The notes under the pieces: model-generated
Seen by the model: the letters and a program-made list of their open reading frames with translations, nothing else
Databases searched by the model: none
What the model was told of the DNA's origin: nothing
Shown: piece by piece, positions 10,603 through 23,560 of the stretch
Layout of the letters: the number at the start of each line of letters is the position of its first letter
Position numbering within the stretch: the stretch's first letter is position 1
Origin: Mangifera indica
Lineage: Eukaryota > Streptophyta > Magnoliopsida > Sapindales > Anacardiaceae
DNA: 64,000 bases
Assembly (NCBI RefSeq): GCF_011075055.1
Contig: NC_058139.1
Location: forward strand, 14,405,584 to 14,469,583
Direction: 5' to 3'
Made by a program: the position numbers and the translations under genes

Positions 10603-13019
10603 GGCCAAAGGACTATTTCACACCCAAAATTTTGGTGAAAAGATAAATGCATATCTACGGGAGATCAAAAACCCAAATACCCACCCAAAGTTTACTTCAT
10701 TGCTACACACTGAAGAATTTTCAGTTTTGGTTAAAAGATAAAATCATCATTTAATGAATAATATTAAAATAAATAAAATATATTTCATTTTCCCCCTTGT
10801 TTGGAAAACTAACAATTTTTCCCAATGATTAATTTTAAAAAATTCACTTTTCCCCTTAGGGTTTCAATTTTTTGAAACTTCTTCCTCTCTAGCAATCAAC
10901 ACTGTCCCACTATTTCTCTAACCTCTTTCGACCTTGTCTTCGTCGAAGAAGACGAGTCGTCATCTAAACGAAGACGAATAATCTTTGTCTAGACGAATTA
11001 ATGAGGCCATCAGCTTCATCAGTTGAAATCAATGACCGCATCTAGAATAATGGGCTAGGAGAATACCAGAAGGCAATAAAAACATGATGGCTATAGTTGA
11101 TTTTGTAATATCCATTATTTAATTGTTGTTGTTGTTGTTATTATTATTATTGTCATTAGTATTATTTAAATATGATAGATGTTATTATAGGAAAAAGTTT
11201 AAATTTTTAGGGGATAAGGAATTTCAAATTTGAAAAACATTTTATTAGCTAAAGGCAAAGATAAGGGTTAAACTTGCCACAAAGAGAGAGGATATTTTTA
11301 CTTGTCATTAAATTGAAGATAAATGTGATTTTATTTTAAAAGCTTACGTTGAAAAAAAAAGGGAGAGAGAGGATATTTTCTTTCAAAGTAAAAAGGAAGA
11401 TTTTAAGTATTGGTTTTAGAAAGAGAAGAATTGTTGAAAAGGAAACTAGAATAGTGAACTAGTGTTATTGATATACTTTCTTATATTAAGGTATGTCTCA
11501 ATATTTTCATTTATTTGGGCACATAAGTGTTTTATGATTTGAGAATTAGCGTTTTTTTTAGAATTCAATTCAATTTTGCATTGTACATTGTTTGTTTTAT
11601 GATAGTTTTATATTAGTTTGTAAAATAAATAAAAACAAAATTATATATATTATTTTTGGATTTTCAGTTTAACATTTAGGTTATCCTTGAAAGTATCTAT
11701 TTGTTAATAAAAGAAAATTTATATATATTTGATTCTATTTTATTTTATATATTAATTACATTTTATAAAAACTTGGGATTTTTAGTAATTTGTTTATATA
11801 CTAACTTTGTAAATTTAAATAGATGGTTTATAGTACTTAAAAAATTCTAAAAATTTTATTTAAGATATTACAAAGAGTTATTAACCATTTTATGAAATTT
11901 TATGATTTTATAAGTTATAAATATTTCATAGAATTAGCTGGAATTTCAAAATGATAAACCTAAATTTTTTTATGAAGTTCATGCTTGTAAAAGAATTTAT
12001 TTATTTTTATATTTTCCTAATCATTTTCAATTTAAATATTTTTTATATATAAATCAGTATGTCTAATTATATTCGGGAGATTTTCATAATTTTATCAATT
12101 TAATATAATTTATTAAAATTGTTATAGAATTGAGTGTTAAACCTAAAATTTATTTGGCAGAATTTGTGACCGGTAAAAAAAATATAGTTTTTAGTGTTTT
12201 TTGAATTAATTGTGATTTGATTTTTTTTATAATTAAATTAGCATGTCTAGTTTTATTTTGAAAATTTTCATAATTTTATAAATTATATGCTATCTATTAA
12301 AATTATTAAAAAAGTGCATATCCAATTTGAAATATTTTTGGCAGTGTTAATGATTTGTGACAAAAATTTTGTTTTACATAGCTTTTTAAATATTTTCAGG
12401 TTCATATGTTTTTTATTTAAGACATCAATATATTAAGTTTATATCTACAAAATTTCGTAAATTTTTGAGATATATAGAATTTTATAAAATTTCTAGAAGC
12501 TTGAATTATCAAACTTGAAAACTATTGATAATGTTCATGAGCTATGGAAGGAAGTAATTTTTGAGTAGTTATATATATATTTTTAAAGCTGAATAATTTT
12601 TGGTAAACTATTTATATGTCGTCTTTGTCCTTGCAAAGTTTTGTAATATTTCAATTTGTGTAGAAATTTAGAAAATTCATGGAACAAAGGTTGTATAGTG
12701 TAGACATATGTTAGTTTGGTCCAAGGTTGTTCATTTTGGGTACCTTTAGAATCTGTGAAATTAGTTTTAGAATTGAGGGTTTTCAGTGGAATTTAAGGAT
12801 CTTAGTATTAATACAAGTTGAATTCATTGATTGTGGCTAGGAATCCGAGTAGGTTCTGTATAGTAACTTAAAACTTATAAGAATTGTATGGATATTTGCT
12901 CTTAATCAAGATAAGTAGAAACTATTCTTTTTGTATACATATAAATGTTATATGTTTTGAAATGATAGTCAAATTTGAAAATTTTTGGTTTTTGTAAATT
13001 ATATAATATTTTATATACG

Positions 13020-13620
13020 TTTTCTATTAAACCCAAACATTTATACAAATGTTTTCGTAACTTATATAAATATTTCAATCTATTTATATATAAATGTTTT
13101 TGTAAGTTATATAAATATTTTATTTTAATGTTTTTGTGAGCTGTATGAATAGTTTGTTTTGTTTATATATAAATTTGTAAGTTATATGAATATTTTATTT
13201 TTGTATATATAAATGTTTTCATAAGTTATATGAATAATTCGTTTTATTTATATATAAATGTTTTCGTAAGTTATAAAAATATTTTGTTTTGTTTATATAC
13301 AAATGTTTTCATCAAGGAAAAAATAATTTTTGTAAACATTTCTTTTAAACCAAAAGATTTATATAAATATTTATGTAAGTTACATAAATATGTCGTTTTA
13401 TGCGTAGATAAAGGTTTTTATAAATTATAATATATTTTCGTAAACGTTTCTTTTAAACTAAAAAAATTTATATAAATATTTTTATAAGTAATATAGATAT
13501 TTTATGTGGGTACAATTGTTTTTGAAAGTTATATAATATAGATATTTCGTTTTGTTTATGTAGAACGACTTTTGTGAGTTATAAAATATTTCTATGTACA
13601 TTTTTGTTTTACCCAAATTT
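13020..13620. repeat. Degenerate tandem repeat, about 50-60 bp unit, in the solo LTR
   Basis: Roughly ten copies of a unit built around AAATGTTTTCGTAAGTTATA followed by an AATATTT(T)-GTTT-TATATA segment. Copies differ by small substitutions and indels. It lies within the long LTR and accounts for part of its length. Confidence 0.75.
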
Positions 13621-13806
13621 TATTTACTTATACATTGCTTTACAAATATATTTTAGTAGTAACCGAAATAAAATTAATTATGGTAAATTTATGATATGAA
13701 ACTTTGTATGTATATGGTTTTGAGTCATTGTCCGTAGTCTTTGAATATTTGCTCTGAACTTTGAAACTATAAGTTTGATCTAGCTGGATTATCTGTTCTG
13801 TTGTGC

Positions 13807-14050
13807 ATTGGGATTACATGTGACATTTGATTCTAAAATTCTAACTAGGTTACCAAGATTACAGGTGACATCTGATTCTAAAATTCTAGTTGGGTCACCA
13901 GAAGTACAGGTGACATTACGTGACATAAGTCTAAAAAATATTTTTTACTTGAGATTGATATATACTATTTCTTTACTCGAGATTTATATATGATTTTTTT
14001 TATTCAAGATTTATATATGATATTTTTTACTTGAGATTGATATATGAAAA
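13807..14050. repeat. Two short tandem repeat blocks in the solo LTR
   Basis: The first block (13815-13925) repeats a roughly 48-bp unit containing ACAGGTGACATCTGATTCTA three times, the last one partial. The second block (13928-14048) repeats a roughly 35-bp unit of the form TTTACTTGAGATTGATATAT four times. Confidence 0.7.
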
Positions 14051-14879
14051 GTTCCGATAGATTTTGGTATTTATCATTATATTATATATTTAAAAATCTG
14101 ATTTTATTTAACCCTTTTTGTTAATGTTTGAATTAAATATTTTTGCACGCATATTTTCATTTACTTTATCCTTATCGAGTTGACAGCTCACCTCCACGTC
14201 ATTAACTTTTTGCAGATTAGATTTTGATATAGAGTGTGAGTGACTGTTTAATAATTGAGGAGTAAGGAGTAAAATGAGGTCAATTGAGAAGACTGAAAAA
14301 AAAATTATATCTATTTGAGTGTATGTTTTTAATTGAGGACAATTATTTTTGTTATAATGCTTTGAGGTTGAAAAAAACTATGTATTTAGGACTTTATTTA
14401 ATAAATTTATAAATTATGTTGTATGTTTATGTAGTTTTGGGGTGTTATAGATTCGACAGAATGCAAAGAAAACACGACGGTCTTCAATTCATCCTCGATT
14501 TGTCTTTGATTGTTCATCGATCAGAGCTTATTTGCATGTTATCAAAGTCATTGGTAGTGGCAGAAGGAGAAGGGAGGACAGAGATGGTGGCCATCGGTGG
14601 TGTCATCACAAGAAAGGAGAAAATGTAGGGATTTGGGGATGGAAAAGTCACTTTTCAAAGTTGAGATCTAGGGGTGAAAGTCTATTTTTAAAACCTGGGG
14701 AAAAATGAGATTAATTTATACATATTTTTTAATAATATTATTAAAATGATGATTTTATTTTTATATTTAACGACAATTTTAACAGAAGTTTAAGGATGAG
14801 TGGGTGTTTGGGTTTTGAACTCCCGTAAGTATGATTTGGTCTTTTCACCAAACATTGGGTGGGAAATAGTCCTTTGGCC

Positions 14880-15114
14880 TTTTATTTATAATGCCACAAT
14901 AATAACATGACATTTAATCAAACAAACCTTGATTGAAACATCTTCATATCATTTAGAAATTCCATCTTTTCATAAAACCAGCTGAGAATATATATAGTTA
15001 TAGTTTGTCATCCATCACATTCGAAATACATATAGTTTTTCTTTTACAACAAACACTAATTCTATATTATATGAAGACAATGCGAAATATATTGCCTAAA
15101 TTAGATGTGGATAC
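14880..15114 (+). pseudogene. Copia-A RNase H remnant, last piece
   Basis: Beyond MULE-3 the copia RNase H resumes. The clearest part is ILYEDNAKYIA followed by a stop and IR at about 15060-15105, equivalent to the LYEDNAACIAQIR motif of copia elements. It breaks at 15115, where the LTR of Copia-B begins. Confidence 0.65.
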
Positions 15115-16634
15115 TGTTAGTGTATGTCCTATGAACCATTAGTGTTATTGGTTTCAGGGCATTTTATCTTGTATATATATATATTGATTTATTAATAAAA
15201 AAATAGTTCTTTTGTTCATATTCGTAAACTGTTTCCTTTATTTGCATTAATATAAAGTATGTATGTGAACTGTTTAGATAATTCACTTAGCAAATGAAAC
15301 TAAATTATTGAATTGTTCTCCATGAACGTGATATAAATTGGGCAATAATATCATATGGTAGGTATACTGAATGTCTTCATTGAATATCGTGAGATGATAT
15401 TAGTGTGGATGACGATGAGAGTCATCTTATTAGGGCATCAATATAGATTAATAGTTAGTGAACCATTTTTCGAATGTGACTAATAATGATAAGTCACATA
15501 ATCCTTAAATCGTAGTTAATGATTTACCATATGATTGTACTAGTATACGAAGTAATCATTTGACCTGAGATATTATGGTTGGTTCCAATATGGTTGCATA
15601 TGGTTCATATGATGTATAAATATAAGGCTAATCATATTTCATACAAATGGTCATGTTAGTCATACGTTGTTTGTATGAAAAGACGAATGATGATCAAGAT
15701 AAGATCCATTGACTCAAAGATATTGGATTCAGACTATCTACTGACTTGATCCAGTTTTGAGTTCTTAGACAATTGCTGAGAAATTGTGGAAACCAAAATC
15801 ACTGGCCAAAGTATAATATAATTCATACAAAGATTCGTGATGATGTATTCTAAATATATGGATCAACGATTCATAAAATATCGAGATTAGAGTTTTGACA
15901 TACCATGAGCCCAAATTTGATTAGAATTAGACAATGGAAGGATCTTACATACACAAAATTTACAATTGGGAATTAGGTTCGATGGTGTGTTTCTTCATTA
16001 TGGTTTAGGAGCTATAACACATTGCTAGATATTTAGCATATTTGTTGAGTTTTTAGACATGTTTTTCGAATCATCTAAAAAAGTGCTCATGGCTATGTCA
16101 CATGAACCGAAAAGTTCACACCAATAAACCAAGCATTTTAGAGAGTGAAGATTGATTATCTGGGGTTGGCTCGCACCTTCCGAAGGGTAATAAAGATTAA
16201 ATTATATATAGTGTTATATGAGTGTAAAAATGACACTTTAAGAGTTAAGGTGTATATGAGATAAAATTAGGATGGCTAAAGTATATGTTTGATATATGCA
16301 TAGTCATAGTTTAAATTAAGAGTTTACAAGGACCAAATAACAAATAGATATTTGCTAACCAACCCACCTTATATAAACACGACTTTTGTTCATTTTAGAA
16401 AAAATAAGTTCAATTGTTAATAAAACCATGTTCTCTGTAAAGCAATTTTGCTCTCCCTTCTCTTTGAGATTTTATTTTTTGGAGGCTTAACAATGGAAAG
16501 TTTATCTACATCATCTTTCATCAAAGAAAGAAGCTTGGAGTAGGTAAAATCACTAATCCTTCTCCATGTTTTTCTATGGCATTAAAGCTTTCATGAATAG
16601 TTCATGCTTGTGGTTTTCCATCATCCTCTTCACA
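15115..16634 (+). mobile_element. Copia-B 5' LTR
   Basis: It starts TGTTAGTGTATGTCCTATGA at 15115, directly after Copia-A's broken RNase H, and is followed shortly by a tRNA-iMet primer-binding site. The right edge is not sharp. I place it near a CACA at 16631-16634 because this is the last CA before the primer site, but it could be up to 14 bases further. The LTR holds no gene. Confidence 0.6.
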
Positions 16635-16648
16635 TCTAATCTTTTAAA

Positions 16649-16661
16649 TGGTATTAGAGCC
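16649..16661 (+). other. Primer-binding site of Copia-B (initiator tRNA-Met)
   Basis: TGGTATTAGAGCC matches the usual plant TGGTATCAGAGCC site, with one C-to-T change. It lies just downstream of the LTR, as expected for the start of minus-strand synthesis. Confidence 0.75.
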
Positions 16662-17390
16662 ATTTTAGGCTCCTTGCATGTTTGGTTTTAACCTAAATGT
16701 GTGTTATTTATGCATAAGGGTATGTGTAGATGACATGGCTATACATGCATGTTGTTGATTTGTCATGAAATCATGTTTTCAAGCTAATTTGGGTTAAACA
16801 TGCTAAACGTATAAGTTTTAATGTTGATTAAAGTGATTTTAGATGGAAGATGGATGTATGTTGAAATAGACTTTAAATGACATGAGATGTTTATGTGTCA
16901 TGAAAGATGATGTATGATTTAGTTTAATGTTGATTAAATTATGCACAAATATCAACTGGTATTTAATGTTGATTGAATATAATAATTTAAATATAATAAT
17001 GTACAAAAATCAATTAGCATTTAATGTGAATGAGTGTGAGAGTAGATAAAAGTGCACAAATGTCAATTAACATAATGTTAATTGAATATGAGAGTTGAAT
17101 ATAATAATATAATATTGCACGAGGGTACATGCACTCATGACCTAGTATTAGATAATTGTTATTTAAAATAAATATTATGAATATTTGGATTATATATGTT
17201 ATGCCATTTGTCTTTAAGTCATTGAATCAATGTGTTTTTATTTTGCCTATAATTGATTTGATCAATTGGGTGCTTAATTTTTATTTTTTATTATGAATGA
17301 GTTCATAATATTTGCTAAATTTTAATTTAATTGATGGATGGATGTCATTAGAAATAATCATGAGTGTAATTTGTGATTTTTCAAAGTTGC
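16662..17390 (+). other. Copia-B untranslated/gag region, heavily decayed
   Basis: AT-rich sequence between the primer-binding site and the first recognisable gag tail. It contains a degenerate repeat around TTTAATGTTGATTGAATA and GCACAAATATCAA (about 16875-17090). No gag frame can be read. Confidence 0.4.
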
Positions 17391-18990
17391 TTCCAATAAC
17401 ATGCTCATGGTTGAAGCCAAGACATCTAAAGCTAAGGTCAAAGGCAAGGCTAAGCCTAAGCCCAAGCTCAAAGTCAATAAACAACCTAATAATACTACTT
17501 AGCCCGCGAGTGGTATGGGAAAAAGAAATATTGTCTACTTCTTTTGTGGCAAAATTGGTTACTAGAGGAGACATTGCAAAACCTTTTTTTTTTTTAAAAA
17601 AGAAGAATACAACTGAAGCCTCTACATCAAGTATGTTTGTTATTGAAATAAACTATTTTCTTTGTTCATCTTAAGTTGTAGACATAAGATGTAGTTCTTA
17701 TATTTATTCTGATATGCAAGGATTGTGACAGAGTAGATTGTTCACCAAAGAAGAGGTTAATCAACATGTTAGAAATAGAGCACAAGTTGTTACATTAGTC
17801 ATAGAGATTTATTATCTTAATTAACCCATTGGGCTTGTTTTAGAATTAAAAAACTTTTATTATGTTCCTTTTGTTTCGAAAAACCTTGTTTTTATGTCTA
17901 TGCTAGACAAAGAGGTATTTTTATTTTCGATTACTAGTGGTATTATAACCATCAGTTTAAATAATATTTTTTATAGAACAACTGAATTATCTAACGGTTT
18001 ATTTATTTTGAAACTTGATAATGAAATTCTCAATGTGCAAAATAATAAATGATTAAAATTAGATGAACTAAATACCACATATTTGCGACATTACAAGTTA
18101 GGCCATGTAGGAGCGAAACACATATCAAGACTCTTTAAACAAAGAGTCTTATGATGATTTGGCCCTTAGTCATATGATGAATGCAAATTATGTATATTAG
18201 ATAAGATGGCTAAAACACCCTTCACTAGACATAAAGAAAAAGGTGACTAAATTGTTAGGGCTCATACATAACGATATGTATAGACCTAAGTCTGATGATT
18301 TCAGTAGATATGACTATGTGGATTTTATGAAACCCAAGTATGAATGCTTTAAAAAATTCAAAGAATTCAAAAATGAGGTGGAAAAGCAATTTGGGAAATA
18401 AATTAAAATCCTTCAAAGTGATCGAGGAAGTGAATACCTAAGTGTTGAATTCAGAGAATACCTTAAAGAAAATGGGATAGTGTCATAACTCACTCCTCAT
18501 AGTATACCATAACACAATGGTTTATCTAAATGGAGGAATAAGACCTTGATGGGAATGGTTAGGTCTATGATGAGTTTCATAGAGCTACTTATGTCTTTTT
18601 AAGGTCATGCTCTAGAAACTATTACCTACACACTGAGTTGTATCCTGTCTAAATTTGCGGACAAAACTTCATATGAGTTGTGGACTAGGTGAAAGCCTAA
18701 TCTAGATTTGCTTGAAGATTCGGGTCTGTAAAGCTTATGTCAAGAAGTTGACTTCGAATAAGTTAAGCACTAAATCTAAAATATGTATCTTTGTGGGGTT
18801 CTTGAAAGAAACTAAGGGATATTATTTCTACGACTTGAAGGAGTAAAAGGCATTTTAGGCTCACACTTGTTTGTTCCTTAAGAAGGAATTTATTCTCAAG
18901 AAGACTAATAAGAGGAAGGTGGAAATTGATGAAGTTTAAGTACCGCAAGATACTACAAATTCTAGACAGGATAATGTGCTATTATAGATG
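17391..18990 (+). pseudogene. Copia-B gag tail, protease and integrase remnant
   Basis: A lysine-rich gag tail (MLMVEAKTSKAKVKGKAKPK) is followed by a decayed zinc knuckle (FFCGKIGY, then RRHCK), a KKKNTTEASTSSMFVIEIN linker before protease, and then integrase pieces. Visible are LRHYKLGHVGAKHISRLF (GAG-pre-integrase), CKLCILDKMAKTPFTRH (zinc-binding HHCC end), RYDYVDFMKPKYECFKKFKE, and LTPHSIPxHNGLS (PxxNG motif). This order is that of Ty1/copia pol. Stops and frameshifts are frequent. The reading is lost at about 19.0 kb, where antisense Copia-C begins, and resumes at about 27735. Confidence 0.75.
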
Positions 18991-19007
18991 GTTGATCAAG
19001 TAAGGAT

Positions 19008-20267
19008 TTTGTTGTCTTTTATAAAGGCATAACAAATTAAAAATTTTAATTTATCAACAATCACTCACAAAGCCCTATTCTAGATTATCCTCATAGTATG
19101 ATTAATTCACAAACATGCAATAACACTCATACGGTAATGCAATAAACCTGTGTAAGTAGCTCATTTATCTTTCATTGATAGAAAAAGAGAGGTCACAAAG
19201 TCGTTCTCATTACAAAGCGTTGGTCTACTTTTTTATGTTTACACAAAGCATTAATGATAGAGGCTTGGCTATACTTAAGGCTTGCTAGAACTCAAGGAAA
19301 GTTTTATAGTGAAAAGGAAGGGAAATTCTTTGTGGCTAAGGTTATATGTTATATTATTATGTTATGTATATCAAAGTGAAAAGGCACACATATATATACA
19401 CTAACACATGTGTTGCCTAGGACTTGAACATGTTTCTGATGGCTCTTCCATGTGTGCTCAAGACCAATGCATTTCCCTGACACATTGGGTTTAGGTGGAA
19501 ATCGTTCTACCGGTGCCTGCACATACACAACTAATGAGAGTTGTATATTTGGTCAACATATTAAATGTATAATATTCCCTCATTAATTTCTATTAACTTT
19601 CCCACCATTTTTAGCGTTCTACCCAAAATTATGAGTATATAGTATTAATAAATTATAGGATAAAATCTTATCATGATTCTAATTTGAATTTCAAATTAGA
19701 TAATGTGGATTTGTATCAATCTTATCAATTCTTATATAGACCCTAATAACTAGGGATTATTAAACTAATGTCCCAAAGTATAATAAAAATATACTTTAGG
19801 TCCATAGATCTTTCCAAGGCTCTAAATTGTCTATCCAAAATCTAGATGGAATCTAACTTCAACAATTCTCAGGCCTCCAAAGTTCATCAACTTTTTTTAT
19901 GTGTAACCTATAAGTTTTCTACTAAGTCGATAGTAATCAGATTCATATTGAACTCTCAACCTGACATCCATCTAAACACAGACTAATATTGTCGTTTAGT
20001 AAGTATCATGGCCATCAATTAGTAGAGGTCAACATGTGACTTCTTTTAACCTATTAGTGATACGGTTACTCATATAATTTGATCATTTTATCATACGATA
20101 CCTCTTCAAGGTTGAGATATAGATTAAGTGTTTTCCTCAAGACTCCTTGAATTATATAGATTGACTTATGTAAATGACTAGACAATATTGAATCGAACAT
20201 CAATTAAATCTCAAAGATTACATTGAATATTAATTGTGATGATTGGTTCTAAGGCACTACCCTAATA
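19008..20267 (-). repeat. Copia-C 3' LTR
   Basis: The high-coordinate end (minus-strand start, TATTAGGGTAGTGCC) lies next to the polypurine tract. The last roughly 350 bases match parts of 25260-25580 and 27650-27728 in the right LTR (shared blocks include CTTCTTTTAACCTATTAGTG and ATTACATTGAATATTAATTG). The low-coordinate end is approximate. Confidence 0.6.
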
Positions 20268-20280
20268 ATCTCCCACCGGT
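20268..20280 (-). other. Polypurine tract of Copia-C
   Basis: The minus strand reads ACCGGTGGGAGAT immediately before the LTR start, the usual GGTGGGAGAT-type tract that primes plus-strand synthesis in this copia group. Confidence 0.7.
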
Positions 20281-23200
20281 ACTATAGCCAATCAGATATA
20301 TATCTAACATCATATAAGGCTATATGTCTATCATGTTTCTATTATGACAGAAGCTTTATCAATGGGTTAGTCAAATTTTCATCGATATCTACTTTTCTTA
20401 TTTGCACATTTCCACATTGAATGATTTCTCTAATCAAGTTGTATCTCATGAATATTTGTTTGGATTGCTGGTAAGACCATGACCCTTTTGCTTACACTAT
20501 TGTTTTGTTATTGTCACAATGGAATTCTATATAGTTTTCTATAGATAGAACCATATAAAATTCAGTGACAAACTTCTTGGTCCACAGTACTTTTTTTGTC
20601 GCATCTAACAAAGCAATGTACTTAGACACGATCATAGAATCAACCACGTGCTTTGCTTGGAGCTTTTCTAGTTGATTGCCCCACTATTTAGGCAAAAAAA
20701 TAATCTCAATTAGGATTTGAAATTATCACGATCTATTTGGAAACTAACATTATTGAATCCTTGCACAATGAGCTCAAAGTTTCTCCAAAAACTAAGAACA
20801 TATCTTTAGTCCTTTTGAGGTATTTTAGAATGTTCTTGACAGTTATCTAGTGACACTTTCCTGGATCCAATTGATATCTAATGTAAACACTTAAAGCATA
20901 TCAAACATCAATCCTTGTACATAACATAATGCATATGATCAATCATATCGCAAAAGTGTATTAGATAAGTTTTATCTTATCTCCCTCTTTATGTATTTTA
21001 AGACACATCTCACTAGAGAGAGATATGTCATAACTTATCGAAAGATATCTTTTCTTGGATTCTTCTATACTAAATCTCTTTAGCACTTTGTGAATGTACA
21101 TGCTTTGACTTAGTCCAAACAACATATATGATCTATCTTTACAGGTTTTTATTCCAAAGATATAGTTTGTTTCTCCTAAATCTTTTATGGAAAAGCACTT
21201 AGATAACCAAGTCTTTACTAATGGTAAGTTTGGTATATTATTCTTGATAATTAATTGTCATTGACATATAATATTAGAAATACTATTTTGTTTCTACTGA
21301 CCTTCTTATATACATATGGCTCATCTATGTTTTTGATGAATCGAAATTCTCTTACAATTTTATCAAAATGAATATTCTAACTCCTAAAAGCTTGTTTGAG
21401 TCTATAAATGGATCTCTATAACTTGCATACCTTGTTTACTTGTCTACCAATAACAAAACCATTTGATTGTGTCATACACATATCCTCTACTAGTTTCCTA
21501 TTCAGGAAATTGATTTTGATATCCATCCATCAAATTTCATGTTCATATTAAGCAGCTATAACAAGCATAATCCGAATAGATTTTAGCATCACATTTGGTG
21601 AAAAAGGCTTGATATACTTTATGCCATACTTTTGTGTAAAATCTTTTACAACTAGTCATGCCTTATATGTATGCATGTTACCTTCCATGTCAGTTTTCTT
21701 TTTGAAAACCTATTTACACCCTACAGGTTTTATCTTATCAGGTGAATATACCAAAATCCATATTTGGTTCTAGTAGATAGAGTCTATTTCTAATTTCATG
21801 GCTTTAAGCCACTTAGTAGAGTTAAGATCCGAGATAGCATCCTGGTAAGTCCTAGGTTTGTCATCTTGAATGATCAATACGTCATCACACTAAGTCAAGA
21901 GGTAACCAAACCTCTCGGGCTCACAACATGCTCAATTAGACTTATGTGACTGATATTTATGTTGAATTGGTTGCGGAGCAACATCCTCACGACATTCAAC
22001 TATTTATGATGACACATCCTCTTGTCCCATGTTTATGGTATCTTATGGTGTCTAAACTTCATTACGTTCAATCTTACTCTTACTCATTTTTTTGGAAATG
22101 AGCTTTCTTTCTAGAAAAACTTTAGTTCTAATAATGAAAACATTTTACTCATCTAGGTGGTTGAAGCAGTATCACTTGGTTTTCTTAGGGATATCCTACA
22201 AAGAGATATCTCTTAGATTTATAACTTAACTTGTTCAAAGTCAATATCTTGACATAAGCTTCATTGCCCCAAACCTCTAGATATTCTAAATTAGGCTTTC
22301 ACCTAGTCTATAACTCATAGAGAGTTTTGTCCACGAACTTAGACAAGACTTGGTCTAGTGTATACATGGTTATTTCTAAAGCATATCCTTAGAATGACAT
22401 GAGTAGATCAAAAAAACTCATCATAGATTTGACCATGTCCATTGGAGTCCTATTCCTCTGTTTAGATACACTAATATGTTATGGTGTACTAGGGCAAATA
22501 AGCTATCATACTATTTCATGTTCCTTCAAGTAGTCTTTGAACTCAACAGACAAGTATTTACCTTCTCAATCACTTTAAAGGATCTTTATACTAACTCCAG
22601 TTTGTTTTTTCACTCATTTTTGAATTCTTTAAATTTCTCAAAGCATTAAGACTTGTATATCATTAGATACATATAGTAATATCTACTAAGATTATTAGTG
22701 AATATGAGGAAGTTAGAATACCCATTTTTGGCTTGCACTGTTAAGGGTTCACATACATCACTATGAATAATGTCTAACAATTCAATTGCTTTTTTACTGT
22801 GTCCACTAAAGGGCAAGTTGGTCATCTTGTCTAGAAGACATGATTTGCATTCATCATATGACTCTAGGTCTAATGATCATAAAACCCTATTTTTGTATAG
22901 TTTCAAAATGCATTTCAGTCCAATATGATCGAGTTTGCAATGCCACATATATGTGGTGTTCATGTCAAAATGTTTAGTTCTTTTATTTTCAATACTAAAT
23001 ATTTTATCATCTAAATCAAGAATATAGAAACCATTTATTAAACTAGCATTTCATAATGAATATTATTCCCATGGGTATAATACCACCAACAATCGGGAAG
23101 CAATATCTAAATTTGTCCAAAGCAGACACAAAAATTAAATTCCTAGAAATTTTAGGAACATAAAGGCAATTTTTAAGTTCTAAAACAAGCCTAGAAGGCA

Positions 23201-23560
23201 AACTAGTAAAATAATTTCCTGTGGTTAATGCAGTAACTTTGGCTCCATTTCCAACACATAAGTCTACTTCTATTTTGGCAAGTGATCTACCCTACCTTAG
23301 TTCCTAAATATTAGAGCATATGTGAGAACCACATCATGTGTCCATAACACAAAAAATAGATGTTGAAAAGCTATCACAATAACGAATATATCTAAAGTTG
23401 AAGTAGCTGACTTCTTTTTTTTTTTTTTTTTTTGCTCTCAAGGTAAGCTTTGCAATGTTTCCCTTAATGTTCAACCTTGTTGCAATGGAAGCAAACAACC
23501 TTACCCTTTCCAATGCCACTTGTAGGTTATACAATGGTAGAAGCTTGCTTTTGGGCTTTA
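20281..23560 (-). pseudogene. Copia-C pol remnant (integrase, RT, RNase H)
   Basis: Minus-strand reading, from high to low coordinates, shows a decayed zinc knuckle near 23440-23500 (CFHCNKVEH, GKHCKAYL), then protease and integrase, an ILSKFVDKTLYEL-like integrase segment near 22310-22360, RT from about 22.0 to 20.9 kb, and RNase H near 20380-20600. The RNase H ends LIREIIQCGNVQIRKVDIDE then NLTNPLIKLLS, equivalent to the copia C-terminus. Stops are frequent. A 24-T run at about 23408-23432 interrupts the region just after the zinc knuckle. It is related to the corresponding parts of Copia-B. Confidence 0.7.

Larger units (their letters stand above)
11104..14449 (+). mobile_element. Solo gypsy-type LTR (about 3.35 kb) inside MULE-3
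   Basis: It starts TGTAATATCC at 11104 and ends GGTGTTATA at 14449, matching the TGTAACACCC...GGTGTTACA termini of plant Ty3/gypsy LTRs. The flanking pentamers GATTT and GATTC match four of five. The length is large for an LTR and is partly due to tandem repeats (13020-13620 and 13815-14050). No coding region is visible. The small open frames at 13230-13430 and 13808-13993 lie in repeats. Confidence 0.65.
10603..14879. mobile_element. MULE-3: Mutator-like element (4,277 bp) enlarged by a solo LTR
   Basis: The left terminus is GGCCAAAGGACTATTTCACA and the right terminus ends GAAATAGTCCTTTGGCC. The perfect 9-bp duplication TTTTATTTA lies at 10594-10602 and 14880-14888. The arms are about 10603-11100 and 14450-14879. 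Between them is a solo gypsy-type LTR, so the original element was about 930 bp, in line with the other copies. The left core contains GTCTTCGTCGAAGAAGACGA, again the foldback motif of this family. There is no transposase. Confidence 0.85.
4165..15114 (+). mobile_element. Copia-A: decayed Ty1/copia element, host of several later insertions
   Basis: Five colinear plus-strand fragments follow copia order: gag 4165-5048; protease to reverse transcriptase 6238-8627; RT/RNase H 9421-9691; RNase H 10491-10602; RNase H 14880-15114. The gaps are filled exactly by one solo LTR and three Mutator-like elements, each with target duplications, so the fragments are one old element. No LTR or primer-binding site was recognised at its left end. 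Its right end appears to be cut by Copia-B at 15115. Stops and frameshifts occur throughout, so it cannot encode active proteins. Confidence 0.8.

Noticed and set aside
13020..13620. CRISPR-like regularly spaced repeats
   Set aside because: The units are directly tandem with no unique spacers, lie inside an LTR, and the organism is a plant.
16480..16492. GGAGGCTTAACA as the end of the Copia-B 5' LTR
   Set aside because: It would leave more than 150 bp before the primer-binding site, which is too far for copia elements.
17312..17674. A 120-residue plus-strand frame called as a gene
   Set aside because: Only its tail (KKKNTTEASTSS onward) is in the copia frame; the first part is a frameshifted reading.
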